Assembly (NCBI RefSeq): GCF_037893015.1 | Contig: NC_133666.1 | Span: 620,477,156-620,541,155, forward strand | Source of the DNA: Macrotis lagotis | Lineage: Eukaryota; Chordata; Mammalia; Peramelemorphia; Peramelidae | Length of the DNA stretch: 64,000 nucleotides | Direction of reading: 5' to 3' | Part shown: positions 55,281 to 64,000 of the stretch, in pieces | How the letters are laid out: every line of letters begins with the position of its first letter | Position numbering within the stretch: the stretch's first letter is position 1 | Translations under genes and position numbers: made by a program | The notes under the pieces: generated by a model | The model's input: the letters and a program-made list of their open reading frames with translations, nothing else | Told to the model about the DNA's origin: nothing | Database searches by the model: none

Positions 55281-55710
55281 CTTTTTTTGTTTTTGTTTTT
55301 ATTCCACCTCTTTTTTTGCGAGATAATTTCCCCCATCTCTCTTCCCTTTATCTAAGATATTCCTTTTTTCACTAATCCTTTTTTAATCACCCCATATAAT
55401 CAAGTCAACTATATAGAATCCTTCTAATTACAGTAATCATGATAAAATTCTTGGAAAATACATGTATCCTCTTCATGTATAGATGGGTATGCAGTTTTAC
55501 CTTATAGAGTCTCTTCTGATTTCTTTTTCTTGTTTACTCTTTAAACTTCTTGAATTTTTTATTTGAAGGTCATGCTTTCTATTCAATTCTTGTCTTTTCA
55601 TCAGCAATCTTTGCATGTTCTCTATTTCATTAAATATACACTTTTTCCCCTAAAGGGGAACTGGATAGGTTATTCTTGTTTATAATCTGGGCTCTTTTGC
55701 TTTCCAGAAT

Positions 55711-57548
55711 ATCATATTCCAAGTCTTCTTTTTTTTAAAAAAATCAAAGGATCTTATATAATTAAAAAAATTTTCCAGTTACATATAAAGATAATATTCT
55801 GTATTCATTTTTTTCTAAGATTTTGAGTTCCACATTTTTCTCTTCCTTTCCCCAAAGATAGTAAGTGATCTGATATAGATTAAAAATGTTAAATATATTT
55901 CCATATTAGTTATGTTGTGAAAGAGGAATCAGAACAAAAGGGAAAAACATGAGAAATAAAAAAAATAATTAAAAAAATTAAAATAGTATGCTTTGGTCTG
56001 CATTCAGACTCCATAGTTCTTTCTTTGGAGATGGATGGCATTTTCCATCACAAGTCTTTTATATTCCAAGTCTTCTGCTCCTTTAAGGTTGTAGCTGCTA
56101 AATCTTGTGAAATCCTGTCCATGGTTCCATGGTATTTGATGATTTCTTTTTGGCTGTTTTCATTTTGACTTAGGCTATATGGATTTTGGCTATAATATTC
56201 ATAGTTTTCAGTAGTAATCAGTGTATCTAGGATATTGGGGCAATTTTCCTTGATAAGTTTTTTGGAAACATGATGTCTAGATTCTTTGACCATTAATGAC
56301 TTTCACATAATCTAATAATTATTAAATTATCTCCCTCCATTTTCCAGATCAATTTTTTCTATGAGATATTTCATATATTCTTTTATTTGTAGCATTCCTT
56401 TGATTGGTTTCATTGGATCTTGATGTTTCATAGAATCATTAACTTCTGCAATCCAATTCTAAATTTTAATAAATTATTTTCCTCAGTGAGTTTTTGTACT
56501 TCTTTTTCCATTTGACCAATTTTACTTTTTAAAGTGTTAGTTTCTTCAGAATATTCTTGTTCTTCTTTTATCAAACTGGTAATTGCTTTTTCATAATTTT
56601 CTTCTTTTACTCTCATTTTTTTAATCTAGCTTTTACTCTATCTCTCTTATTTGGTTTTGAAAATAATTTTTAAATTCTTCCAGGAATTCTTGTTGAGTTT
56701 GTGTCCAAATCACATTTTTTACTTTGAGGCTTTGCTTATTAGCTATTTTGACTTCATTGTCTTCTGATATTGTGTCTTGAACTTTCCTGTCAGTATAGTA
56801 ACCTTTTAGGATCTTATCTTTTTTTGTTATTTGCTCATTTTCCCCACCCTATTTCTTGATTTGGATCTTAATTATTACTGTTCACTATTATTTCAAACTT
56901 CAGGCTTTTTAAAGCTGCTCCTTTCAAAGCTATTTTTGAGGTTTGGAAATTTTCAGTACTTCTAGGGTGGTGTGATCTGGGAAGAGGTATGGTTACTGTT
57001 CTCTTTTTCTGCATTTTTGTTTTCACCTCCTCCCTTGGGTCCAAAAGTAATACTAATCTTCATAATCTCTGATCCCATAGGACCAGAAGTGATACTGTTC
57101 CTCAGGGCTTCCACTCCCTCTTAATTGAAAGTGATACTCTCTGCCCCTAAACTCTGACCCACTAGTAGATATGGGCAATGGAAATGACAAACATTGTCCA
57201 GCCCTGCATCCAATGCTGGCACAGGGTTGCCCCGTAATCTCTTTCTGATTAATTACCCTTATAGTCCTTGGTTTGAGAGCTCCCAAAGTTTCTACTGCTC
57301 TTGTTACTACCACCTAATCCCACTACTAATGTTTCTAATGGGTTCTAGTCAACCCCTACCTGGTTCACAATTCTGACTTTCTGACTTCCTGTGTTGTCTT
57401 GAGCTCAAAGGATGTCTTACTCTGACCTTTTATTTGCTTTGCCACTTTAGAATTCAATTTGAGGTATTATTTTAATATTGTTTTGAGGAGTATTTTGGAA
57501 GAGTTCAGATAAATGCTTTCTCTACTCTACCATCTTGACTCTGACTCT
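55711..57548 (-). repeat. LINE-1 ORF1 and 5' UTR, antisense
   Basis: On the - strand, 56616-56428 encodes an ORF1 coiled coil (heptad-like KSKIGQMEKEVQKLTEENN) and 56293-56080 an RRM-side block (KKLIKENCPNILD, QKEIIKYHGT), interrupted by stops. The 5' UTR follows to the element start near 57548 (antisense 'ctaccatcttgac'). It has inserted into the ORF1 region of the LINE-1 that starts at 58910. Confidence 0.65.
55730..56060 (-). mobile_element. 5'-truncated LINE-1 3' end nested in LINE-1 ORF1
   Basis: A 3' UTR-only copy (about 330 bp) with its A-rich end at the low-coordinate side. Perfect 16-bp target-site duplication atattccaagtcttct (55714-55729 and 56061-56076). Confidence 0.85.
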
Positions 57549-57651
57549 GGAAGTGTCTCATTTCTTTTCCTAATTTTTTCCTCTAACACTCTTAGCTTTT
57601 TAATTCTTCCAGATATTGTTCTTGAGCTTGGGTCAAATTAGCATTTTTTTT

Positions 57652-57900
57652 GACCTAACATTTTTTTTGCAAGGTTTTGAATTTTACAATTTCCCCCCAC
57701 CCTCCTTTCCCTCCCTTTTCCCCTCCCCCACAGAAGGCAGTCTGATATAGTCTTTTTTTTTTAGATTTTTCAAGGCAATGGGGTTAAGTGGCTTGCCCAA
57801 GGCCACACAGCTAGGTCATTAAGTGTCTGAGACCGGATTTGAACCCAGGTACTCCGGACTCCAAGGCCGGTGCTCTATTCACTGCACCACCTAGCCACCC
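57652..57900 (-). mobile_element. WSINE/LINE-1 3' UTR chimera in one target-site duplication
   Basis: On the - strand a WSINE (57900 to about 57750) with its A-rich tail is joined directly to about 100 bp of LINE-1 3' UTR (57750-57652; 'agactgccttctgtgg', 'gtaaaattcaaaacc'). The whole unit is flanked by a perfect 18-bp duplication, caaattagcatttttttt (57634-57651 and 57901-57918). No duplication brackets the SINE alone. Template switching during one insertion is the simplest reading. Confidence 0.75.
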
Positions 57901-58698
57901 CAAATTAGCATTTTTTTTAAACTTTAGTTGTAGCTGTTTTCATATTGTTATCTCCTTCTGAGTTTGTGTCTTCCCTTTCATCATAGTAGATTTTTATTAT
58001 CAGGTTCTTTTATTTCTGTTTTCTCACTTTTTCCAGCCTATTTCCTGACTTTGAACTTTATGTAAAAATTGGACTCTGCTTATCTGAGGTGGGGAGGTGC
58101 TGTGTCAAATAGGTTTTTTCATGCTGATGTTTTTAGAGCTGATTCTGAGGGTCTGCAAATTTTTGGTGTTTTCAAGGTGGTGTGATGTAGTGAGAGGTAG
58201 GTTTATTGCTCTCCTGCTCTATACTTTGATCCTTACTTCTTTGCAAGTGCTAGTGATTCTCTTGATTCTGGAACTGTAAACAGGTCCTCTGTACCTCCAT
58301 AGGCATAATTGCTAGCACTCCTCATTGCCATATAATTGTAACCAGGCTCACTGTTACCTCTCTGCCCTGGAACTATGATCCAGAACTGCTTATTGGGACT
58401 AGAACTATCAATCAGAACCAGTTACACCTAGTGCCAGCTAAGCAACCTTTGTAATCACTTTCTGACTGGTCCTCTGACTCCCTTACCATCCCTGGACTGA
58501 ACATTTCTTAAGCAGCTGCTGATCACCTCCACAGCCTGCTGTTTGGTGCCACAGTCATTTTGCATGGACTCTGAACAGACCTCCACCCAAAGACCTCTCT
58601 TGTCAACCTCATAAATTGTCTTAGCCAAAAAAAAGTCTCATCCCAACCTGTTTGCTCTGTTGCTCCAAAAATTGTAGCTTTTATTTTAATATTCTTTG

Positions 58699-58826
58699 AA
58701 TTTTTAAATTTACTTATTTATTTTGGCAAGGCAATGGGGTTAAGTGACTTGCCCAAGTCACATAGCTAGGTAATTGTTAAGTGTCTGAGGTTGCTGGTGC
58801 CCTATCCACTGGGCCACCTAGGAGCC
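58699..58826 (-). mobile_element. WSINE1-like SINE with internal deletion
   Basis: Antisense copy lacking the B-box region ('tgtctgaggttgctggtgcc'). Flanks 'tttaatattctttgaa' and 'cttaatattctttgga' form the target-site duplication. Confidence 0.87.
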
Positions 58827-58912
58827 CCTATCTTAATATTCTTTGGAGGGGAATGTTGGGATCATTCAGGTGAGTTGCTGCCTCTAATTTACCATCTTGG
58901 CTCTATCCCCCT

Positions 58913-59540
58913 CCATAGCTTATCATTTAAGATTTTTTTTAATAAGGGAGTGGTATGATTAATATGGAAATGTTTAATATAGTTATACATATATTACCCA
59001 TATTAGACTGCTCTATTAGGGGAAGGGGAGGGAGAAAATGTGAAACAATTTTATGAAGATAGTTGAAAACTATCATTACATATATTTGAGAAAATAAATT
59101 ATTAAAAATAAGAGTGATGTGGTTAGAGATATTTTAAGAGTATCAACTTGTATGCTATGTGAATGAAGATGGAACCTAGGAATAGCAGAAAGATCAGGAG
59201 GGCCAGGTTATAGTTTGTACAGTGTCAGTGTGAGATGACAAAGTCCTAAAATGGAATATTGGCCAGGTAAATGGAAGAAAGGGGGTAACTTTGCAAATAT
59301 TAGGATTAACGAATTGAGGGAAAAGCAAAAGATGAATCCGGACTTGGGAAGCTGGGACACTGGATGAACATCCAGTTGTTTGGAGAATAGATGGCTTTGA
59401 TTTAAATTATATTTTGGACATGTTGAATTTTCAATAATTTCAGTAGACAGAGATGGGTTGGGGTGGCGAACAACTAAAGAAAAATGGGTGATTCTGCTGA
59501 AAACTTTTGAGAAATGGAGAGAGTGCAAGGAAAATCTAAT
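58913..59540. other. Intergenic: ancient repeat with LINE-1 scrap, then unique sequence
   Basis: 58913-58955 and about 59105-59260 are one copy of the unassigned ancient repeat ('gggagtggtatgatta', 'gatgtggttagagatat'), split by a LINE-1 3' tail (about 58956-59104). From about 59260 to the GC-rich promoter no repeat or gene was recognised. Confidence 0.5.
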
Positions 59541-59559
59541 GTCTGGCCTGCGAGCCTCA

Positions 59560-60125
59560 GTCTTGCACTCGAATTAGCTTGTCCCATCTCTGGGCAATCT
59601 TGATTTCCCGGGACATTCCACCTTTCAGTTTCTCCCCAGGATATCCCGCCTCCTCCCCCTCCGGACCCAGAGGGCGCTGATGAGCCAAGTCTAAGGTTCC
59701 AGGATCCTCTTTCCCTTCGTTTCCTCCCGGCCGCGACTCGGGCTTCCAGGCGCTCCATGGGAACGGGGGGCGGAGCTTGCCCGGGAGAAGCCGCTGCGCC
59801 GCCCCCGATGTCCTCTGGCCCGGCCTGGGCCCGCAGGTGCTCCGAGCTGGGCCCCAGTCCCGCGCTGCGGCCGCCGCTCTCCGCTGCCCTGCCTCAAGGG
59901 CTGTTCCTCCCGGCCCCCGCAGCCCGCCTGCCCCAGCAGCTGGACAGCGCCTCTGCCTCTGGGCCGCCGCCTTGGGCCCGGACCGGCCTTCCCCAGCGCC
60001 GCCCTCCCGACCCTCCCCGACCCCTCTTGAGTCCCTTCCTCCCTCTTCCACCAGGCTCGAGCTGACGGCGTGTCCGGCATCCTTCAAGGCCCAGTACCTG
60101 TCCATCCATTCGAGCTTCAGCAAAG
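59560..60125 (+). promoter_or_regulatory. TMEM276 CpG-rich promoter and probable noncoding first exon
   Basis: A sharp rise in G+C and CpG ('ccgggagaagccgctgcgc', 'gcgctgcggccgccgctc') after 40 kb of AT-rich repeats marks a CpG-island promoter. A good donor, 'cagcaaag|gtaattcc' at 60125/60126, can splice to the acceptor 'cctttgaag' at 60482, placing the ATG in exon 2. The transcription start is not resolved. Open frames on both strands here are a by-product of composition. Confidence 0.6.
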
Positions 60126-60526
60126 GTAATTCCGGGCTCTCGCTCCATCTTTTCCAAATCCTGGCCCTATTCTCCCACTCCCCATGTCACAAAGCTAAGC
60201 TTTTTGCTTGCTATGGCCATCCTTACCCGTTTCCTGCACAGTGTGATCTCCACGGGCCAAAGAAACTCTGCCTCTTCCTATATGTTACCTATTCCTTACT
60301 AATTCTAATTTAATTCTAATTCCTGCCCAGCAGTGGCTTCCCTCAGTTTAGCTCATGCTCACTCTTTTCTACTATATACTTGCTTAAATAACGGAACCTC
60401 CCTAAGATTGTTCTGGGTTCCCAAGGGTTCTCAGTTTTGGGTGGGATAAGGTAGCTGCTTGTTTCCTTCCTTTCCTTTGAAGGTTGAACAGAAGGCCCCT
60501 TCCTCATCTTCCCTTTCTCTGGTGCC

Positions 60527-61504
60527 ATGGCAGACAAGCCTGAGGAATGGAGCACCCAGCTCTCCTACCTTGTTCTAGGAGTAGTCTCTCTACACTCTGC
60601 TGTGCATTCTGCTCGGGTGAGTGGCCCAGAACATGGGAGTGGGAGTTTGAGGAGTTATAGATCCTTTTATATCATCAGAGGTCATAGAATACCTGAATAG
60701 GAGTCTTTGTATATAATAGGCTGGGTGGTGGGAGAACCAAACATTGTTTCTCTTGACCTTGTAGGCTACAGAGATTGGTTTGGACAATGTGTACATAAAC
60801 CAACTCCATTTTTATCTGACTAGTTTAAGAATGTGAGGAGGGTGTGTGATGTAGAGTCAAATGGAGCAAATGAGTCTAAATGTTGGTGGATGGGAATGCA
60901 CAGGAAGATAAATAGAAATTTAGAGGACCAGCTTCTGACTCTGGGCTGCTCAGAGGGTGGTATATGGTCATTTCTTGTCCCAGTGACCCAATTTTCCCTT
61001 TTCCCATGTTAACAGGTGAACCGAGGAGCTGCAGCAGGCTTCCTCCTTCAAGCCCTAGCTGCAGCTGCTGCATTGGTCCCAGGTCCCCAGACAGATACCA
61101 GTAACCAGATGGGAACATGGGTGGCCACAGTCATCGGCCTTCCTCTTTTGGCCTTTGATTTCCATTGGGTGAATGGAGACCGCTCTACAGCCAATCTGCT
61201 TCTAGGGGGTGGCATGGTCCTGGCCATGGCTGGGGACTATTTGGGCACCGAGACCCGGGCTGTGGCTGGTCAAGCTGTGGCCCTGGTGGCTGCAGTAACT
61301 ATCCTCATTGTGTCTGTCTTCACTGTCAACACTTATGGAATGGGTAGTGGTGTGGCACTAGGTGCAGCCAGCCTCATGAGCCGGTTGGAGGATGAGACTC
61401 TACTGCTATTCCTCCAAAAGGAAGATGCATGCAGATGGACCTTGGCTGTGGGAAGTTGGGCTTATCGTTGGGCTCTGCATACTCAGCATTTGGAGTTGGA
61501 TTGA
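60527..61504 (+). CDS. TMEM276: TMEM276, small multi-pass membrane protein
   Basis: Two coding exons, 60527-60616 and 61016-61504 (phase 0, GT-AG), encode 192 aa starting MADKPEEWSTQLSYLVLGVV. It matches the protein I recall as TMEM276 (formerly annotated within CYHR1): HSARVNRGAAAGFLLQALAA, GTWVATVIGLPLLAFDFHWV, NGDRS-ANLLLGGGMVLA and the C-terminus CRWTLAVGSWAYRWALHTQ. Hydrophobic segments near residues 12-28, 35-53, 62-80, 90-104, 111-132 and 135-150 suggest several membrane passes. Function is not established. The start follows the Kozak-like 'ggtgccATGg'. The open frame upstream of 61016 was rejected because the splice joins GTG (Val) to the exon-1 frame. It is divergent from KIFC2, and ZFTRAF1 is expected to the right of the window. 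No lesions seen. Confidence 0.92.
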
Positions 61505-62190
61505 CCACTGCCTGGGGAGATACAAGCAAGACCCCTTCAGAAGCAGATCTTTCCTATGGATACCAATGTGATTCCAAGGATGCCAGTGAAGCATACCTGG
61601 GCAGGTGCTGGATCCTGTGGGACTTTGCTAGAGGAAAAGGCAAGGCAGGTGTGTGTGATGGGGGCTACTTGTTAACTCTTTCTTGTATTGTGCTCTCCTC
61701 CACAGCTCTGAGGATCTATACAACCAGAAACTCTTGGCTAAGTCAGGGAAGTGAGAGTTTTCTCCCATTAGCTGTTATCATCCTCTTCTGGTTGCCTCCT
61801 TCTTCCTGTATTTACCTGCTCCATCCCTCATTGGCTAGGTTTCTTCTTGGTTGAAGAAACACAAGCCCTATGTTTGCTGGAATGGCACAAATGGCACTGA
61901 AAGGCTCTGATCATAGTGGGTTTTCTAGAACCATTTTCCTTTCCTAGGGTCCAAGAACTTCAGTACTCCCCTATACTCAGGGATTGGTGCTCCATTTGGT
62001 TGTTGGGAGGAGGGAATGTTGCACCTTTGGGGCCCTACCTTCTCATTTTCCTCTTACCAAGGATAGACCATCGAGGGATTTGGGTTTTATACAAAGGGCG
62101 CTATTTTTGTCTGGACTTACATATGGGGCAGGAAAAGAATCTGCTTTCTGCCTTTTAGTGACATTTTAATAAACATTGTGGATTTTTAGA
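61505..62190 (+). other. TMEM276 3' UTR
   Basis: Runs from the TGA to about 20 bases past the poly(A) signal. Open frames in it overlap no conserved protein. Read-through toward ZFTRAF1 is known in human and cannot be judged here. Confidence 0.55.
62168..62173 (+). terminator. TMEM276 poly(A) signal
   Basis: AATAAA 664 bases past the stop, followed by T/GT-rich sequence ('tgtggatttttag', 'ctgcctgtttttg'). Confidence 0.65.
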
Positions 62191-62546
62191 GAAATGTGAA
62201 TCTGCCTGTTTTTGAAGATAACTTGGTTCTTTCTGTCCCAAGTACTCGATCCCTATATGGGGGATCAGTTAACCCCAAGGCTAGCCTGAGTTCAGGGTCA
62301 GAATAGACAAACTCTAGTCTCAAAACTGCTCAGCAGGGTAGCACTAGGATGGGGGAAAGGAAGAACATTAGATTTAGGGTGTCCAATCTCCTTTAAAGAA
62401 GAAATCTTTCCTTAGGTCCCACATTTCCCAGCAATAATCATTTAACTACCTGGAGTTAAACAAATACAGTATTGGCAATTCCCAGTATTGGGATCTGTTT
62501 TGTTCATCTTTCCCCCCCACTTCAGCTAGGGGGCAGGATTCATGTG
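62191..62546. other. Intergenic, unassigned
   Basis: No gene or repeat recognised between the TMEM276 poly(A) site and the next MAR1 copy. Confidence 0.5.
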
Positions 62547-62830
62547 ATGTTTGTCCTTTGGTCTCAAAGAAGATCAGGAGATCAGGGACGTGATACTATG
62601 ACAGCACGTGAATTGGATTTGAATGAGAAGGTGCTGTGCAAAGTCACAAACCTCACTTTCTCCTCTGGATTCATCTGGGTGCAGTGGCTGGATATGAATC
62701 AGGACAAGCAGAGATAGTCTGGATGGGAGACAATCAGGATTAAAAGACTTATAAGTGTCTAAGGTCAAATTTGAACTCAGGTCCTGACTTCAGGGACAGT
62801 GTCCTACCCACTGTGCCATTTAGTTGCCCA
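62547..62830 (-). mobile_element. MAR1-type SINE, long form
   Basis: Antisense: 'gtttgtcctttggtctcaaag', 'gaattggatttgaatgag', 'ggctggatatgaatcagg', 'caatcaggattaaaag' and 'actgtgccatttagttgccc'. Confidence 0.8.
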
Positions 62831-63059
62831 ATAGGCAGGATTCATGTATTTTTTTATTCAATAGACCTGCTAGGTATCTATTCTGTAAAAGAGGTCTCTA
62901 TTAGAGAGATTAGGGAGAAAGGATTGGAGATATAGATTCTGCCTTACTCTTCTGTTTCTTCCCCCAAGTCCCCCCCCATCCCAGCTTACAGTCTAGAAGT
63001 GAATATAAGATATATGATGCACATAACATATACTGATTTGTAATTAAGGTCCAGTGTCA

Positions 63060-63470
63060 TATAAAGATTGCTTTAAGGATAAAATATAAACTCCTTAGCC
63101 TTCTTCCAACCTACATTTCTGGCCTTATTTTATATTCTATCCCTTCATGGATTCTAAATTCTAGCCAAATTTGACCCCAATTTCCATTCTTACTGAATTT
63201 CCACCAAATGCATCTCATGCCAGAAACACCTTATATCTTTCTACTGAAGCCCAGGTCACATACCACTTCCTTCATGAAGTCTTGCACCTAAAATTTTCTT
63301 GGATACTTTGAACCTCTCTTTTGCCTTTTTAAAATTCTGGCACCACTTATTTGAGTACATGCCACATTTTCCCTACTAGAACTTTTTGAGTATGAGTTTT
63401 CTTATATTCATCTTTGTACCCTCAGTGCCAAGTACCTAACAGACAATACATTTTAAAAAATATAATTAGG
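63060..63470 (+). repeat. L2 LINE relic
   Basis: L2 order: 'aaggataaaatataaactcc', 'cttcttccaacctacattt', 'aagcccaggtcacatacc', 'cttcatgaagtcttgc' and 'tttgtaccctcagtgcc'. 62831-63059 shows nothing recognisable. Confidence 0.65.
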
Positions 63471-63556
63471 AACTAGAGAAGTGGTATGGACAGTAAATTC
63501 TATAGGAATACAGAAAAGATATTTTTTTAGATCAAAGTATCTATAGAAGGCTACAT

Positions 63557-63678
63557 GGTACTGGCCCTTGAGTCAGGACCTGAGTTCAAATTGACCTCAG
63601 ACAATAATTACCTAACTGTGTGACCTTGGGCAAATCACTTAACTCTATTGCCTTGCAAAAAACAAACCAAAAAAAAAG
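63557..63678 (+). mobile_element. WSINE1-like SINE, deleted copy
   Basis: Lacks most of the first tRNA-like block and part of the core ('cagacaataattacc'). Flanks 'ggctacatg' and 'agctacatg' are a likely target-site duplication. Confidence 0.8.
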
Positions 63679-63741
63679 CTACATGAGCTTTTAAACTGGG
63701 CTTTGAAGAATGGGCAGGATTTCGATCAATTAATGATTTCA

Positions 63742-63889
63742 GGGGTGGCTAGGTGGCGCAGTGGATAGAGCACCGGCCCTGGAGTCAGGTGTACCCGGGT
63801 TCAAATCCATCTCAGACACTTAATAATTACCTAGCCGTGTGGCCTTGGGCAAGCCACTTAACCCCATTTGCCTTGCAAAAACTTAAAAA
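63742..63889 (+). mobile_element. WSINE1-like SINE, well preserved
   Basis: Close to the family consensus ('ggggtggctaggtggcgcag' to 'catttgccttgcaaaaac'). Flanks 'ttaatgatttca' and 'ttagtgatttca' form the target-site duplication, so it is young. Confidence 0.92.
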
Positions 63890-64000
63890 AAATTAGTGAT
63901 TTCACTAAATGATTTCAGACATAATGGCAATAATGACAAGAAAAACAGGAAAGCTTAAGTAAGGGTTTGAAGGGTGATGTATACATTCCAGTTTGGCTTG

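Larger units (their letters stand above)
53591..55710 (-). repeat. LINE-1 ORF2 5' half and inter-ORF sequence, antisense, with nested SINEs
   Basis: 53810-54690 matches the endonuclease half of ORF2 antisense ('ggactgcttggactttatcc', 'ttctttgacccattcatg', 'ctatttccattttatggg'). 54830-55710 is T-rich LINE-1-like text with 'tccccctttccc'-type blocks. SINEs are nested at 53936-54075, 54694-54828 and 55140-55280. Boundaries between copies are unclear. Confidence 0.55.
57549..58912 (-). repeat. LINE-1 ORF1 start and 5' UTR, antisense
   Basis: ORF1 N-terminal text (57549-57651, resuming 57919) and a long 5' UTR ('gaggtggggaggtgctg', 'aagtgctagtgattctc') ending at the element start 'gagccaagatgg' (antisense at about 58890-58902). 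A WSINE/LINE-1 chimera (57652-57900) and a WSINE (58699-58826) are nested. Confidence 0.65.

Noticed and set aside
59557-60313. Long open frames on both strands in the GC-rich TMEM276 promoter.
   Set aside because: They overlap each other in several frames, are Pro/Arg/Ala-rich and resemble no known protein. High G+C alone explains them.
61429-62169. Open frames in the TMEM276 3' UTR.
   Set aside because: No resemblance to a known protein; they overlap the TMEM276 end and poly(A) signal.

Overview
The window is nuclear DNA of a marsupial. The evidence is dozens of copies of a tRNA-derived SINE with the hallmark 'acttaataattacctagc' (WSINE1-like, a family I associate with Australian marsupials), older MAR1-type SINEs, marsupial-type LINE-1, RTE LINEs, and deep-age MIR and L2 relics. 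The species cannot be fixed from this; a dasyurid or other australidelphian is my inference. The genes match the block human 8q24.3 carries in the order (PPP1R16A)-FOXH1-KIFC2-TMEM276-(ZFTRAF1).

Layout. 1-4.7 kb: LINE-1, SINE, MIR and L2 remnants. 4.7-8.4 kb: FOXH1 (+ strand, 3 coding exons, 410 aa), the forkhead partner of SMAD2/3 in Nodal/activin signalling. 9.6-19.5 kb: KIFC2 (- strand, 18 coding exons reconstructed with compatible phases, 834 aa), a C-terminal-motor kinesin, tail-to-tail with FOXH1. 20-59.5 kb: no host gene recognised apart from two retrocopies. This interval is layered LINE-1 (most on the - strand between 31 and 59 kb), RTE, WSINE/MAR1, a solo LTR fossil, a 1.74-kb retrocopy of an unidentified mRNA and a full-length HMGN1 retrocopy with an open frame. 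59.6-62.2 kb: GC-rich promoter and TMEM276 (+ strand, two coding exons, 192 aa). 62.2-64 kb: MAR1, L2 and WSINE copies.

How the genes relate. FOXH1 and KIFC2 converge and KIFC2 and TMEM276 diverge, as I recall from placental mammals, where the block is compact. Here the KIFC2-TMEM276 interval has about 40 kb of transposon sequence. The three proteins share no pathway (transcription factor, motor, membrane protein), so the linkage is inherited synteny rather than a functional cluster.

I found no previously undescribed multi-gene system. The more unusual items are retrotransposition by-products: a WSINE/LINE-1 chimera inside one target-site duplication, two A-rich 'tail-only' insertions with their own duplications, a target site used twice, two retrocopies, and a partly inverted RTE. 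There is also an in-frame 19-aa tandem repeat at the KIFC2 C-terminus.
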